From positions 1 to 47,385 of the forward strand of contig MVRU01000016.1 in assembly GCA_002067745.1 (NCBI GenBank): DNA of 47,385 nt, given 5' to 3'. Each line of letters starts with the position of its first letter. Position 1 is the first letter of the stretch. Of the stretch, positions 16,285 to 26,324 are shown piece by piece. Below the pieces are notes generated by a model. It was not told the origin of the DNA. It was given only the letters and a program-made list of their open reading frames with translations, and searched no databases. This DNA is from Syntrophus sp. PtaU1.Bin005 (GTDB lineage: Bacteria; Desulfobacterota; Syntrophia; Syntrophales; Syntrophaceae). A program made the translations under genes and the position numbers.

Positions 16285-17457
16285 TTAATCTACGGCAGGA
16301 AGGAGTTGTTGTGGTTCACCCAGGAGAAAATTACCGCGTTCGATCTCTTCCTTGAGAAATTCACAGATCTCCCGGGCTTTGTAATAACTGGAGAGAGGGG
16401 CCGTTGAAACCTTTTTGCCGTTTAATTCAATGCCCCCGCTACGTAGATCTTTATAGCTGACTTCCCCCAGACTTTTGGCCGCACCCTTGGGGTAGTCCAT
16501 GCCATAATCATAAATCTGGGCATAGAGATCCTCATCCTTGACCGCGGTGTAACGGGCCATTTCCTCATCAAGGATCGGGATCGGGATACCGATGCCGACA
16601 TACAGCGATACCCCGTAGCCCAGAATACTCGCCCCCACCAGCCATTCGGGGCTCATTTCCCTGAGGTTTCCGATCGTGGCGATCGTTGCGGCGCCTTCCT
16701 TGGGCACTCCGTTCTTTCCCCGAATCACATTGGGATTGTGCTGGGTCCCCGGCCAGGCGACAAAGCCCTGGGCGCCGCCGAGAAAGATTCTTGTTCCGAT
16801 ACCGATGGTTCTGTAGTAGGGGTCATTAAAGAGGGGACTGAGCTGGCCCGATGTGGCATAATTTGCATTAGCCATCCGGGGTCGGAGCACTCCCATGTAG
16901 GTGTAAATGGTCTTGTCCGACATATTGACGGCGCAGTTATAATTTTGATAGGCATTCCGGGGATTGAAAAGGATGGCGTCGCGGAGATCGTTCAGGGTGA
17001 TGTTTTTTTCAAACTTCCGGGATGGATAGCAATCCGTGCCGTAACCCTCCGCCCTGAGGCGAATCAGATTCCCCGAAACAAGATCCTGAATGACGTGTCC
17101 TCCGCCGTAATTGAATTCGCCGGGATAGACACTGTTGAGCGGATCGCCTTCCACAACTTCCGTGGCGCCGAGATAACAGTCTACGGCCGCAATACCGCCA
17201 TAGGCAGGAACGTCATTAAGCCATACTCTGGAGGCACGAATTTTTGGCGAAGTGTGTCCGAAATTGAGGAAAGCTCCCGAGGAGCACATCGGGCTGAAGG
17301 TCCCGGTCGTGACCACATCGATTTTCCTAGCCGCTTCGACATCGCCATGACGCGCCACGACGTCGATCATCTCCTCGGCGGTCACGACGACAGCCTTTCC
17401 CTGCTTTATCTTCTCATTGATCTCCTGATACGTCTTGTGGACTCTGTGCCTCTTCAT
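16285..17457 (-). CDS. DUF39 (HcyBio) protein, probable L-aspartate semialdehyde sulfurtransferase
   Basis: The DUF39 family makes homocysteine directly from aspartate semialdehyde and sulfide in methanogens and many anaerobes. The 390 residues cover the DUF39 core: MIDVVARHGDVEAARKIDVV, the conserved Cys of SPMCSSGAFLNFGH (about 58), GGGHVIQDLV and GTRIFLGGAQGFV. No C-terminal CBS pair is present, and the NIL-ferredoxin partner described in Methanosarcina is not adjacent. It lies 11 bases after dut and before the ftsB-pil unit. Confidence 0.82.
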   Translation of the reverse strand: MKRHRVHKTYQEINEKIKQGKAVVVTAEEMIDVVARHGDVEAARKIDVVTTGTFSPMCSSGAFLNFGHTSPKIRASRVWLNDVPAYGGIAAVDCYLGATEVVEGDPLNSVYPGEFNYGGGHVIQDLVSGNLIRLRAEGYGTDCYPSRKFEKNITLNDLRDAILFNPRNAYQNYNCAVNMSDKTIYTYMGVLRPRMANANYATSGQLSPLFNDPYYRTIGIGTRIFLGGAQGFVAWPGTQHNPNVIRGKNGVPKEGAATIATIGNLREMSPEWLVGASILGYGVSLYVGIGIPIPILDEEMARYTAVKDEDLYAQIYDYGMDYPKGAAKSLGEVSYKDLRSGGIELNGKKVSTAPLSSYYKAREICEFLKEEIERGNFLLGEPQQLLPAVD

Positions 17458-17468
17458 GACTTCAAACC

Positions 17469-17927
17469 TCAGGATGTGCCGGAATGGCCAAAACCGCCGT
17501 TTCCCCGGACTGTGGATTCCAGGTCGCAGGATTCAGTCCAGGCTGCCCGGTAGACGGAAGTAACGACCATCTGGGCAATACGGGCTCCCCGGGAAATCAG
17601 AAAGGGTTCTTTGCCATGGTTGATCAGCAGGACGCCGATTTCCCCCCGGTAATCGGCATCGATCGTACCGGGGGAATTGACCAGCGTAATGCCGTGCGTT
17701 AAGGCCAGGCCGCTGCGCGGCCGGATCTGGGCTTCGAACCCCTCCGGCAACGCGATGATCAGACCCGTGGGAATCAGGGCCCTCTCCCCCGGACCGATCA
17801 GCACGTCCTCCGTTACGGCCGCATGGAGATCCATTCCAGCCGAACCTCCCGTCACATACCGCGGCAGGGAAAGTCCTGAAAAATGGGGAAGCTTCCGAAC
17901 GGGGATCCGGATCTCTTTCAGCGCCAT
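17469..17927 (-). CDS. dut: dUTP diphosphatase
   Basis: Trimeric dUTPase, which hydrolyses dUTP to dUMP and keeps uracil out of DNA. Motifs in order: AGMDLHA (1), RPRSGLA (2), [13 protein letters not shown] (3), GARIAQMV (4) and [10 protein letters not shown] (5). ATG 17927 gives 152 residues, the family norm; the frame stays open to 17975 but those extra 16 residues overlap pnp and are Cys-rich and atypical. It lies 25 bases after pnp. Confidence 0.95.
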   Translation of the reverse strand: MALKEIRIPVRKLPHFSGLSLPRYVTGGSAGMDLHAAVTEDVLIGPGERALIPTGLIIALPEGFEAQIRPRSGLALTHGITLVNSPGTIDADYRGEIGVLLINHGKEPFLISRGARIAQMVVTSVYRAAWTESCDLESTVRGNGGFGHSGTS

Positions 17928-17952
17928 GGGCCGCCCACAAAATCCGCAGAAG

Positions 17953-20070
17953 TCACACCTCTGCTCCCAGGGCATCCTTTCGACTCAAGCGGATTTTACC
18001 CTGTTTGTCCACTTCCAGAACTTTGACGATAACCTCATCGCCTTCGTTGACAATATCCGTCACCTTATTGACCCGCTCCTTGGCCAGCTGGGAGATATGG
18101 AGCAACCCCTCGGTGCCCGGTAATATTTCAACGAAAGCGCCAAAATCAACAACTTTTTTGACGGTCCCGCGGTAGATTTTACCCACTTCCGCGTCTTCCG
18201 TCAGCCAGCGGACCATGGCAATGGCTCTGGCCGATGCCTCCATATCGCTGGACGCAATGGTCACCGTGCCGTCATCTTCCACGTCGATGGTTACCCCTGT
18301 CTCGCTGACGATCTGGCGGATATTCTTGCCGCCCGTACCGATGACGGAACGTACCTTTTCCGGCCGGACCTTTACGGTGGTAATCCGGGGGGCATAGATG
18401 GAGATCTCCTTCCTCGGTTCGGATATGGTCTCCCGGATCTTTCCAATGATGAAGAGCCGCCCCTCCCTCGCCTGAGCCAGAGCCTTCGTGAGGATATCCC
18501 GATTGATCCCGTCAATTTTTATGTCCATCTGCATGGCGGTGATACCCTTCCGGGTTCCACAGACCTTGAAATCCATGTCACCGGAATGATCCTCATCCCC
18601 GAGAATATCGGAAAGGATAACGACCTGATCCCCTTCCTTGAGAAGTCCCATGGCAATGCCCGCCACCACGTCCTTGACGGGAACGCCGCCATCCATGAGA
18701 CAGAGAGTGCCCCCGCAGACCGTGGCCATGGACGAGGATCCGTTGGAGGAAAGGATCTCGGAAACAATGCGGATGGTGTAGGGAAACTCTTCCTGGGAAG
18801 GAAGCACCGGCATCAGGGCCCTTCTGGCCAGATTGCCGTGTCCGATTTCCCGCCGCCCCGGGCTTCTCAGCGGCTTGGCTTCACCGACACAATAAGGGGG
18901 AAAATTGTAATGGAGGATAAAGGCACGCGTCTCTTCCCCGGCAACATAATCCAGCCGCTGCTCATCCGATGAAGTTCCCAGTGTTAGAGCCGCCAGAGAC
19001 TGGGTCTCTCCACGGTTAAAAAGGCCCGAACCATGGGTCCTGGGCAGAACCCCCACCTCCGCACTGATGGCGCGGATATCCGCATGGGATCGGCCGTCGA
19101 TTCTCGTTCCTTCCCCTAGGATCATGTCCCGGACAATCCGTTTCTCCAGGGCTTCAAGTGCGGCCGCCACCGGTCCGCGCAATCCCGCATCCTCCGATGT
19201 CATGCTCTTCAGAACAGCCTCCCGGATAGAATCCAGGACGGCATGACGGTCCAGCTTTCTCGCTATCCGGTAGGCCTCTTTCATCTTCTCCGCGGCTTTT
19301 TCCGTAACTGCCGCCACCAGCGATTCGTCAATCTCGACAGCGGAAAAAGGCCTCTTCGACCGGCCGATCGCCGCCCGGATCTGATCCTGCAGCATCATAA
19401 CGGGCCGCATGGATTCCAGCCCGAACTCAATGGCCGAAACGACGGTTTCTTCCTCAATTTCCCGGGCACTGCCCTCCAGCATCACCAGGTTGACATCGAA
19501 GGGCCTGCCGTCCGTTCCCGGCTCCACCTTCCTGCCGACGAGGAACAGATTCAAATCGCTCCGCTCCTGTTCCTCCGTGGATGGATTGCAGACAAACCGG
19601 CCATCCAGCCGACCCACCCGAACACCTGCAATGGGCCCCTTAAAGGGAATGTCGGATATTTCGAGGGCAGCCGAAGCCCCCAGGAGGGCAGCCACATCCG
19701 AGTCGTTTTCGTTATCGACCGAAAGCAGGGTCGCCACAAGCTGGGTTTCATAACTGTACCCTTTGGGAAACAGCGGGCGGATGGATCGGTCGATCACCCG
19801 CGACGTCAGGACCTCCCGCTCATTGGGCCGCCCTTCCCGTTTGAAAAATCCGCCGGGTATTTTACCTGCGGCATATGTCATTTCCTGATAGTCCACGGTC
19901 AGGGGAAGAAAATCCACCCCCTCCCGGGCCTTCTTGAGGGAAACCGCCGTAACCATCACAACGGTGTCTCCATAAATCACCATGACAGCGCCGTCTGCCT
20001 GGCCCGCGACATAACCTGTTTTTACGGAAATATTTCTACCGGCGAATTCCGCACTGAATATTGTACTCAT
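17953..20070 (-). CDS. pnp: Polyribonucleotide nucleotidyltransferase (PNPase)
   Basis: Phosphorolytic 3'-5' exoribonuclease of the degradosome. Two RNase PH domains are separated by the helical domain, then a KH domain (GxxG as GTGG in [14 protein letters not shown], about 565-590) and an S1 domain (about 622-695, [20 protein letters not shown]). The 705 residues are full length. It follows rpsO in the standard order, with a 288-base spacer containing large hairpins that may be processing sites. Confidence 0.97.
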   Translation of the reverse strand: MSTIFSAEFAGRNISVKTGYVAGQADGAVMVIYGDTVVMVTAVSLKKAREGVDFLPLTVDYQEMTYAAGKIPGGFFKREGRPNEREVLTSRVIDRSIRPLFPKGYSYETQLVATLLSVDNENDSDVAALLGASAALEISDIPFKGPIAGVRVGRLDGRFVCNPSTEEQERSDLNLFLVGRKVEPGTDGRPFDVNLVMLEGSAREIEEETVVSAIEFGLESMRPVMMLQDQIRAAIGRSKRPFSAVEIDESLVAAVTEKAAEKMKEAYRIARKLDRHAVLDSIREAVLKSMTSEDAGLRGPVAAALEALEKRIVRDMILGEGTRIDGRSHADIRAISAEVGVLPRTHGSGLFNRGETQSLAALTLGTSSDEQRLDYVAGEETRAFILHYNFPPYCVGEAKPLRSPGRREIGHGNLARRALMPVLPSQEEFPYTIRIVSEILSSNGSSSMATVCGGTLCLMDGGVPVKDVVAGIAMGLLKEGDQVVILSDILGDEDHSGDMDFKVCGTRKGITAMQMDIKIDGINRDILTKALAQAREGRLFIIGKIRETISEPRKEISIYAPRITTVKVRPEKVRSVIGTGGKNIRQIVSETGVTIDVEDDGTVTIASSDMEASARAIAMVRWLTEDAEVGKIYRGTVKKVVDFGAFVEILPGTEGLLHISQLAKERVNKVTDIVNEGDEVIVKVLEVDKQGKIRLSRKDALGAEV

Positions 20071-20198
20071 CCTTAAAAATCCTCTCTCCAGACCCGATCT
20101 TCAGAAAAGAAAAATCCCCGCACGCTCCCCTTGTGCATATCCCCCTCGACAAGACGGTGGATCGTCCCAATTCCAGGAAGCAGCGAATTTCATGTCCC

Positions 20199-20228
20199 CC
20201 CTGCTTCGGGCGATTTTTTCGGTCAGGG
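20199..20228 (-). promoter_or_regulatory. Hairpin ahead of pnp, related to the nusA-leader hairpin
   Basis: CCCTG (20199-20203) pairs with CAGGG (20224-20228); the loop contains the stretch CGGGCGATTTTTTCGG, shared in near-identical form with 27705-27738. Confidence 0.45.
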
Positions 20229-20241
20229 CACTACGGATCAG

Positions 20242-20329
20242 GGAGTAAGGAGTAAAGCCGGAGGCGTAAAGCCGAAACTTAAACGGCAAACAGCCCCAGC
20301 CTTATACCCCAGGCTTTACCGCTTACTCC
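20242..20329 (-). repeat. Large imperfect inverted repeat between rpsO and pnp
   Basis: Arms 20242-20259 and 20312-20329 pair at 16 of 18 positions, with a 52-base loop that itself holds a GCCG/CGGC hairpin. No U tract follows on the minus strand, so a processing site or repetitive element is more likely than a terminator. Confidence 0.6.
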
Positions 20330-20358
20330 GCACTTATGCCCCATCGCGAAAATGTTGG

Positions 20359-20625
20359 TTATTTTCTCAACCCAAGACGCTGAATAACCTGCCTGTACCG
20401 CTCAATATTCTTATTCTTCAAATAGTCCAGAAGCCTTCTTCGCTGCCCGACCAGCTTCAACAGACCCCGTCGGGAATGATGGTCCTTTTTGTGGATCTTG
20501 AAGTGATCCGTCAGGTATTCAATCCTGGCACTCAGAAGCGCAATCTGGACTTCAGGAGATCCCGTATCCTTCTCATGCAACTGATAATTCCCAATGATGC
20601 TTTCTCTTCGATCCGAACTTAACAC
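20359..20625 (-). CDS. rpsO: 30S ribosomal protein S15
   Basis: 88 residues matching S15 from end to end ([41 protein letters not shown]). It is a 16S rRNA binding protein, often autoregulated at its own leader. The start codon is GTG at 20625, with GGAGGA about 9 bases upstream. It sits between truB and pnp. Confidence 0.97.
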   Translation of the reverse strand: MLSSDRRESIIGNYQLHEKDTGSPEVQIALLSARIEYLTDHFKIHKKDHHSRRGLLKLVGQRRRLLDYLKNKNIERYRQVIQRLGLRK

Positions 20626-20754
20626 GGTTTTTTATCCTCCATAAACAATTTGATCTCTGCAATCGACAAACCGACCAGCGGCACCTTCCCTTGCGCTGAT
20701 CCGTTTTATAGCTTCATGAACGGGACATTCCGGATTTCGGCATCCTTCCAGGCC

Positions 20755-21687
20755 TTAATCGCGAAAAACCCTCAAAATTTTCGCAGCCGGCTGCCCCATC
20801 TCCAAAGCGGTCAGCTGGACCGATGGACACAACAGTCTGGCAACGGCAACCAGCCCCCCATCTGAAGTGAGAAACTTTACCATATCTCCATTCTCAAGGG
20901 AAGGAATATGATAATCCCTCAAAGCGGGTCCATCGGGCTGGCAGCCTTCACGGATCCTTTCCGCCAGTTCCCCGCCGATTTCGATGGCCGCCATGTGCAG
21001 AAGGCCGTCGCTCAGGGAAATCACTCTGGCCGCCAGGATTTTTTCCCGTTCCTCCGCGCAAACTTCCTCCAGCGAGACAGCCGCCTCCAGAGTGAATTGA
21101 CCGCTCCGCAGCCTCCGCAACCCGGCAAGGCACCCCCCGCAGCCCAGTCGCTCTCCCAAATCGGCGCAAAGTGTGCGGATGTAGGTTCCTTTCGAACAGG
21201 CGACCCGAAAACGGACATAGGGAAATGAAATCTCCTCCAACACCGTGGAATAAATTCTGACGGTGCGGGGGGGGAGAGAAACGTCAATCCCCTTTCTTGT
21301 CCAGGCGTAAAGCGGTTTCCCCTTATATTTGACGGCGGAATACCGGGGGGGCTCCTGAGTCATCTCACCGGTCAACCCGCCCAGAGCCTCCCGGATCGCG
21401 GCTTCATCCACTGCCGGATTCCGGCGTCCTGTAATCCGCCCTTCGATGTCCAGGGTGTCCGTCGTCACCCCCAGCAGCATTGTAGCCCGGTATTCCTTAT
21501 CGTCCTGGGAAAGGAACTGAACCAGCTTGGTTGCCTCGTCCAGGCAGATGGGAAGCACTCCCGTGGCCAGTGGATCAAGCGTACCGGAATGCCCCGCTTT
21601 CCGGACTCCCAGGATCCGCTTGACCTCTGAGACAGCCTTCTGTGACGTCTTTCCCGGCGATTTATCCAGGATCAGAATGCCGTTCAT
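20755..21687 (-). CDS. truB: tRNA pseudouridine(55) synthase
   Basis: Makes pseudouridine 55 in the T-loop of tRNAs. The catalytic Asp38 lies in HSGTLDPLATG. A PUA-like C-terminal segment (about 235-305) follows the catalytic domain. 310 residues is normal. It starts 4 bases after the nrnA stop, so translation is probably coupled. Confidence 0.96.
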   Translation of the reverse strand: MNGILILDKSPGKTSQKAVSEVKRILGVRKAGHSGTLDPLATGVLPICLDEATKLVQFLSQDDKEYRATMLLGVTTDTLDIEGRITGRRNPAVDEAAIREALGGLTGEMTQEPPRYSAVKYKGKPLYAWTRKGIDVSLPPRTVRIYSTVLEEISFPYVRFRVACSKGTYIRTLCADLGERLGCGGCLAGLRRLRSGQFTLEAAVSLEEVCAEEREKILAARVISLSDGLLHMAAIEIGGELAERIREGCQPDGPALRDYHIPSLENGDMVKFLTSDGGLVAVARLLCPSVQLTALEMGQPAAKILRVFRD

Positions 21688-21691
21688 CTGT

Positions 21692-22660
21692 TCAAATTCC
21701 GTCCCGTATCACATCCAGGACCCGGGAATAAACCGTTTCAAAGTCGCCCTGAATGCGACAGGCGGATGCATTCCTGTGGCCTCCACCATCAAAGGCGCGG
21801 GCCACCCGCTCCACGTTCACCTCGCCCTTGGAGCGGAAGCTGACCTTGAAAGGTCCATTGTGCTGTTCGCTGAACAGAGCCGATACCTCTACCCCTGAAA
21901 TCGATCGGGGAAGGTCGACAAAGCCTTCCGTATGTTCCGGGACAGCCCCTACGGCCTGCATGTCCTTCTGCCAGACCACCATGTAACCGAACCGCCCATC
22001 CAGATCGAAGGTCAGCGTGTCCAGGGCTTTGGACAGCAGCCTGATTTTGGCCAGGGGGTTGTTCTCGTAAATATTCTCCGATATTTCCTGGGGATCGGCG
22101 CCCCAGCCGACCAGATTCCCGGCGGCGATCAATGTTTCCCTTCCGGTAGTCCCGTAATGAAACCCCCCGGTATCCGTTAAAATGGCCGCATAGAGATTGG
22201 TCGCAATGTCCCGCGTCACGGAACATCCCATGCGGGATATCAACCGGTAGATCAGTTCACCCGTTGAGCTCGCCCGGGGGTCAACATAGGAAAACTCGGA
22301 GAACATCGAATTGGAGATGTGATGATCGATATTGACGAGTGTTCCAATGCGGGCAATCTTTTCAGACCCCCTGCCCACCCGGCTCAGATCGCTGCAGTCC
22401 ACGATAAAGGCCGCGTCATACCGAGAAGCACAATCGGCGGGGAGCTCCTGGCGGATCACCTGGCTTCCGGGCAGGAACCGATAGTTCTCCGGTGTTGCAT
22501 CCTGGTTGTAAACGTCCGCTTCTTTTCCCGTTTGCCGGAGCAGGCCATAAAGAGCCAGCTCCGACCCAACGGCGTCACCATCCAGCCGTTCATGGGAAGA
22601 AATGAGGAAGGTCCTGGAACGATCGATAATATCAAGAATCCGATCCATCATTCTCATCAT
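21692..22660 (-). CDS. nrnA: DHH-family bifunctional oligoribonuclease/PAP phosphatase
   Basis: NrnA degrades nanoRNA 2-5 nt long and dephosphorylates pAp. Metal motifs: SSHERLDGDAVGS (about 21-33), VDCSD (about 88), the DHH triad at 112-114 (NIDHHISN), and the DHHA1 motif GGGHRNASA near residue 290. The 322 residues are full length. Several ATGs cluster at the start (22660, 22651, 22648). The 5' end overlaps rbfA by 29 bases. Confidence 0.93.
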   Translation of the reverse strand: MMRMMDRILDIIDRSRTFLISSHERLDGDAVGSELALYGLLRQTGKEADVYNQDATPENYRFLPGSQVIRQELPADCASRYDAAFIVDCSDLSRVGRGSEKIARIGTLVNIDHHISNSMFSEFSYVDPRASSTGELIYRLISRMGCSVTRDIATNLYAAILTDTGGFHYGTTGRETLIAAGNLVGWGADPQEISENIYENNPLAKIRLLSKALDTLTFDLDGRFGYMVVWQKDMQAVGAVPEHTEGFVDLPRSISGVEVSALFSEQHNGPFKVSFRSKGEVNVERVARAFDGGGHRNASACRIQGDFETVYSRVLDVIRDGI

Positions 22661-23003
22661 CTCTGTGAATTTCTCTTATAAGCCGATCAATCCGGCTTCC
22701 ATAGGCAAAGGAGGTGTCCTGCCTGAAAATGAGATCCGGCACATAGCGCAGTTTCAATCGTTTTCCCAGTTCCCTCTTGATGAAGCCGCCGGCCTTCTGC
22801 AGACTCTCGAGTGTTTCGGGGCTGCAGAAATCCTCGCCCATCTCCACGAAAAAAATCTTGGCAGTGCGCAGGTCATCGCTCATCTTGACCCCGGTAACCG
22901 TCAGCCTGCTGACCCTTGGATCGCGGACCCTCCTCAACAGGATATCCGCAAGCTCCACTTTCACCAGATCCGCCACACGATCCGCCCTCTTAAACTCCAA
23001 CAT
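22632..23003 (-). CDS. rbfA: 30S ribosome-binding factor RbfA
   Basis: KH-fold maturation factor for the 5' end of 16S rRNA. The core is VKVELADILLRRVRDPRV, TVTGVKMSDDLRTAKIFF and RYVPDLIFRQDTS. Start ATG 23003 (MLEFKRADRVADL, 123 residues) fits the family and has GGTGG 8 bases upstream; the frame is open to 23072 but adds unrelated residues. Confidence 0.93.
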   Translation of the reverse strand: MLEFKRADRVADLVKVELADILLRRVRDPRVSRLTVTGVKMSDDLRTAKIFFVEMGEDFCSPETLESLQKAGGFIKRELGKRLKLRYVPDLIFRQDTSFAYGSRIDRLIREIHRDDENDGSDS

Positions 23004-23081
23004 GCTTTCGACCACCTTTTCTGTCCTGAGAGGCCTGTAGACGGAATCCGGGACGAAGCCCCGGTCCGGCACAGATGACCG

Positions 23082-23420
23082 TCATTCGGATCCATATTTG
23101 CCGGCAGATTCGTCGAAATGCGGCATGGCGTCCGACAGAGAAACGATTTCGATCCTGCTGCCCAGCACTTCGGCCAGTTGGAGTTCCTCGATAAAGGAGA
23201 GGATGCAATCCACCTTTCCGTTCACGTAGCGCGTATCGTTTCCCACGACGCAAAATCCGACTTTTGCGCGCTTCCAGGAGTCGTTTTCGCCGATCTCAGC
23301 GATGGACACGTTGAAGGTATTGCGCGTCCGCTGAAGGATCCGCTTCAAGACCCCCCGTTTTTCCTTCAAAGACCGGCATTCTGCAATCCACAGTTCAATC
23401 AGTCCCGATCCGATGACCAT
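23082..23420 (-). CDS. DUF503 (YlxP-like) protein
   Basis: 112 residues, the size of DUF503, with the family pattern of a short beta-alpha-beta fold (ELWIAECRSLKEKRGVLKRIL; NVSIAEIGENDSWKRAKVGF). DUF503 genes sit between infB and rbfA in many bacteria, as here. Genomic context implies a role in ribosome assembly or RNA binding; the biochemical function is unknown. Confidence 0.85.
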   Translation of the reverse strand: MVIGSGLIELWIAECRSLKEKRGVLKRILQRTRNTFNVSIAEIGENDSWKRAKVGFCVVGNDTRYVNGKVDCILSFIEELQLAEVLGSRIEIVSLSDAMPHFDESAGKYGSE

Positions 23421-23500
23421 CGTAACATCCGCCTCACGGTATGCCCCTGTCTCGCGGCGGCGAAGCCTCTAGAATTCACACATTCCCTTCAGGTCTGAAT

Positions 23501-26260
23501 TCACAGCTTGCGCTCCACTTTTTCATTGACATAGGCTTCGATCAGGTCGCCCACCCGGAGGTCATTGAAGCCCTCAATGCCGATTCCGCATTCAAATCCG
23601 GCCAACACCTCCTTGACATCATCCTTGAACCGCCGCAGGGAGGCGATTTTCCCGTCAAACACGATGACCCCGTCCCGAACCAGCTTGGCATTGCTCTTTC
23701 GAACCATTTTTCCGTCGGTCACAAAGCTTCCCGCCACGGTGCCCACTTTGGGAACCCGGAACAGATCCCGAACTTCGGCCCGGCCAATGACCATTTCCCG
23801 GTATTCGGGTTCGAGGAGCCCTTCCATGGCCGCCCGGACGTCGGCAATGACATTGTAAATGATGTCGTAGAGCTTGATGTCGACACCTTCCGCTTCCGCC
23901 AGCTCCGTGACCCGGGCGTCAGGCCGGACATTGAAGCCGATGATGATGGCATTGGATGCCGACGCCAGCATGACATCCGTCTCCGTAATCGCCCCGGTGG
24001 AACCATGAATCACCTTCAGTTTGATGTCGTCGGTGCTGAGCTTGGTCAGGGCGTCCGCCAAGGCCTCCAGGGATCCCTGCACATCCGCCCGGAGGATGAC
24101 ATTCAGCTCTTTCACGCCTTCCTTCATCTTTTCATACAGCTGCTCCAGGGTGATCTTCGAGGTCGCGGAGAGCTCCCGTTCCCGTTCCTTTCGCAGCCAG
24201 TATTCTCCAATGCTGCGGGCCTTCTTTTCATCCTCGACGGCGTTAAATTCCGCACTTGCCTGGGGCACGCGGGAAAAACCGATCACCTCGACCGGCGTGG
24301 CCGGGCCGGCCACCCTGATCCGACGCCCTTGGTCATCATTCATGGCCCGGACACGCCCGTACTCCGTCTTGCTGACAAAGGCATCCCCTTCATGGAGAGT
24401 CCCCTCCTGGATTAAAACCGTGGCTACCGGGCCGCGCCCGCGATCCAGACGGGCTTCGATCACCACGCCACGAGCCGGACGGTCCGGATCGGCCTTCAGT
24501 TCCAGGATATCCGCCTGCAGCAGGATGAGCTCCAGGAGTTCCTCTATGCCGATTTTCTGCTTCGCCGACACCTCGCAGAAGATGGTATCTCCCCCCCACT
24601 CTTCCGGAATAAGGCTGTATTCCGTCAGCGCCTGCTTAATCCTTCCCGGATCGGCTTCAGGCTTGTCGATTTTATTGATCGCCACAATGATGGGCACGCC
24701 GGCCACCTTGGAGTGATTGATTGCTTCCACCGTCTGATCCATCACACCGTCGTCGGCCGCGACGACCAGGACCACGATGTCCGTCACCTGAGCGCCACGA
24801 GCACGCATGGCCGTGAAGGCTTCATGTCCAGGCGTGTCGAGAAAGACGATTTCCCGCCCCTTGAGATTCACATGATAGGCCCCGATGGCCTGGGTGATGC
24901 CTCCCGCTTCTCCCTCGGTAACCCGCGTTTTCCGGATGGCATCCAGCAGCGAAGTCTTTCCGTGGTCCACGTGCCCCATGATCGTCACCACGGGTGCCCG
25001 GGGTTTCAGATTTTCTGCGGCGGATTCCACTTTGAACATGGATTCGTCGTACTCCATCCCCACAGGCTCCACCTGATAGTCAAACTCCGTGGCGATGAGC
25101 GATGCGGCGTCAAAGTCAATGGACTGGTTAATGGTCGCCATGAGTCCCATCCGCATGAGCTTGTTGATGACCTCATTCGCCTTGACCCCCATTTTCTTGG
25201 CCAGATCCCCCACCGTAACCGCTTCGCCGATCCGGATCCTTCGTTTGATCGCCTTCGGCACGGTGATCTCCGTCTTCTTCATCTTGGCGGCGGCCTTTTT
25301 CTCTTCCTTCCAGCGGCCCGGCCTGGCGACCCGTTCGACGGTTTCTTCTTCGATCGTCTTGCGGAAGTCCTTTTTATCCGGAGCCTTTTTAAGGGCAGGC
25401 TTCTTCTTGGCGGGAGGCAGTTCCCGCACCGGCACTTCCTCGGGAATCTTCGGTTTTTTCTTCAGCTTGTCCGCCTCGGTCTTTGGAGCTTCCTTTTCCG
25501 GTGGCGCCGCCGGCCTGGGAGCGGCCCCGGTCTCAGGCCTCCTAGCCTCGCCCCGCTGCGGTGCCTGCCTTGCAGGAGCTTCTCCTCCGGCAGCGGCACG
25601 GGGTGCCGGCGGCCTTCCTTCCCGCCTCCCAGGCGGAATTCTTCCCGCCTCCCTGCCAGCAGCCTCGGCACCTTGCGCCCTTGCCGGCGCCCTCTCCTCT
25701 TCCGGAACACTCTTCGCCACCGGGGGCGTCTTCCCAGGCTCCGGAACAATCGGCTCTTTCGGCGCCTCTTCCTTCATTTTCTCAGGGATTACTTGTTTCT
25801 CCTCCCCGGAAATTTCAGGAGTTGGAGGAATCGGGGACTTTTTCGGTGGAATCGCCGGAGTTGGCAGGGGTTTCTTAACGGCCGGCAAAGGTTCCCCTTC
25901 CGGAACCGCAGGCTGGGACTCGACAACTTCAACGGGTTTCACTTCTTCCGGGGGTGCAGGCTTTGCCGGCACTTCTTCGCGGACGGCTCTCTCTGCTTCT
26001 GCAGGGGGCTCCTCGGCAACAGGCTCCTCCTGGGGAACATGCACAGCTCTCCGCCGGATGACGGTCGTCTTGATCCGCTGCTCCACCATCTCCGTGGCTC
26101 CCCGGGCATGGAACTCCTTGATAACGCGTTCCACTTCGTTATCTTCCAGCGTTCCCGAGTGGGACTTTACGGTGATACCGAGTTTTTCCAACCGAGAGAT
26201 CAGCTCCTTGTTGTCGATACCCAGCTCCCGGGCCAACTCGTAAACCCTCTTTTTTGACAT
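23501..26260 (-). CDS. infB: Translation initiation factor IF-2
   Basis: GTPase that places initiator tRNA on the 30S subunit. Order: a first IF2_N domain (1-50), a long Pro/Ala/Glu/Lys linker (about 65-310), a second IF2_N domain (about 340-395), the G domain (G1 GHVDHGKT about 427, G3 DTPGHE, G4 NKID), then domains II-IV. The 919 residues are within the range of long proteobacterial IF-2. It lies 64 bases after nusA. Confidence 0.97.
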   Translation of the reverse strand: MSKKRVYELARELGIDNKELISRLEKLGITVKSHSGTLEDNEVERVIKEFHARGATEMVEQRIKTTVIRRRAVHVPQEEPVAEEPPAEAERAVREEVPAKPAPPEEVKPVEVVESQPAVPEGEPLPAVKKPLPTPAIPPKKSPIPPTPEISGEEKQVIPEKMKEEAPKEPIVPEPGKTPPVAKSVPEEERAPARAQGAEAAGREAGRIPPGRREGRPPAPRAAAGGEAPARQAPQRGEARRPETGAAPRPAAPPEKEAPKTEADKLKKKPKIPEEVPVRELPPAKKKPALKKAPDKKDFRKTIEEETVERVARPGRWKEEKKAAAKMKKTEITVPKAIKRRIRIGEAVTVGDLAKKMGVKANEVINKLMRMGLMATINQSIDFDAASLIATEFDYQVEPVGMEYDESMFKVESAAENLKPRAPVVTIMGHVDHGKTSLLDAIRKTRVTEGEAGGITQAIGAYHVNLKGREIVFLDTPGHEAFTAMRARGAQVTDIVVLVVAADDGVMDQTVEAINHSKVAGVPIIVAINKIDKPEADPGRIKQALTEYSLIPEEWGGDTIFCEVSAKQKIGIEELLELILLQADILELKADPDRPARGVVIEARLDRGRGPVATVLIQEGTLHEGDAFVSKTEYGRVRAMNDDQGRRIRVAGPATPVEVIGFSRVPQASAEFNAVEDEKKARSIGEYWLRKERERELSATSKITLEQLYEKMKEGVKELNVILRADVQGSLEALADALTKLSTDDIKLKVIHGSTGAITETDVMLASASNAIIIGFNVRPDARVTELAEAEGVDIKLYDIIYNVIADVRAAMEGLLEPEYREMVIGRAEVRDLFRVPKVGTVAGSFVTDGKMVRKSNAKLVRDGVIVFDGKIASLRRFKDDVKEVLAGFECGIGIEGFNDLRVGDLIEAYVNEKVERKL

Positions 26261-26324
26261 GCTTGAAACCCCCAGCGCTTCTATGTTTGACTCCGCATAT
26301 TATTGTAAATACACCAAAATTTCC

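Larger units (their letters stand above)
20071..20358. other. rpsO-pnp intergenic region with hairpins
   Basis: No gene is seen. It contains an 18-base imperfect inverted repeat (20242-20259 with 20312-20329, 16 of 18 paired), a smaller hairpin CCCTG/CAGGG at 20199-20228, and internal repeats of GTAAAGCC. By analogy with E. coli, where RNase III cuts here, the hairpins may control pnp. Confidence 0.6.

Noticed and set aside
24713-26257. Long plus-strand frames opposite infB (514 and 384 codons)
   Set aside because: They mirror the GC-rich Pro/Ala/Glu linker and G domain of infB; the products are Arg/Phe/Leu- or Ser-rich, with no family resemblance.
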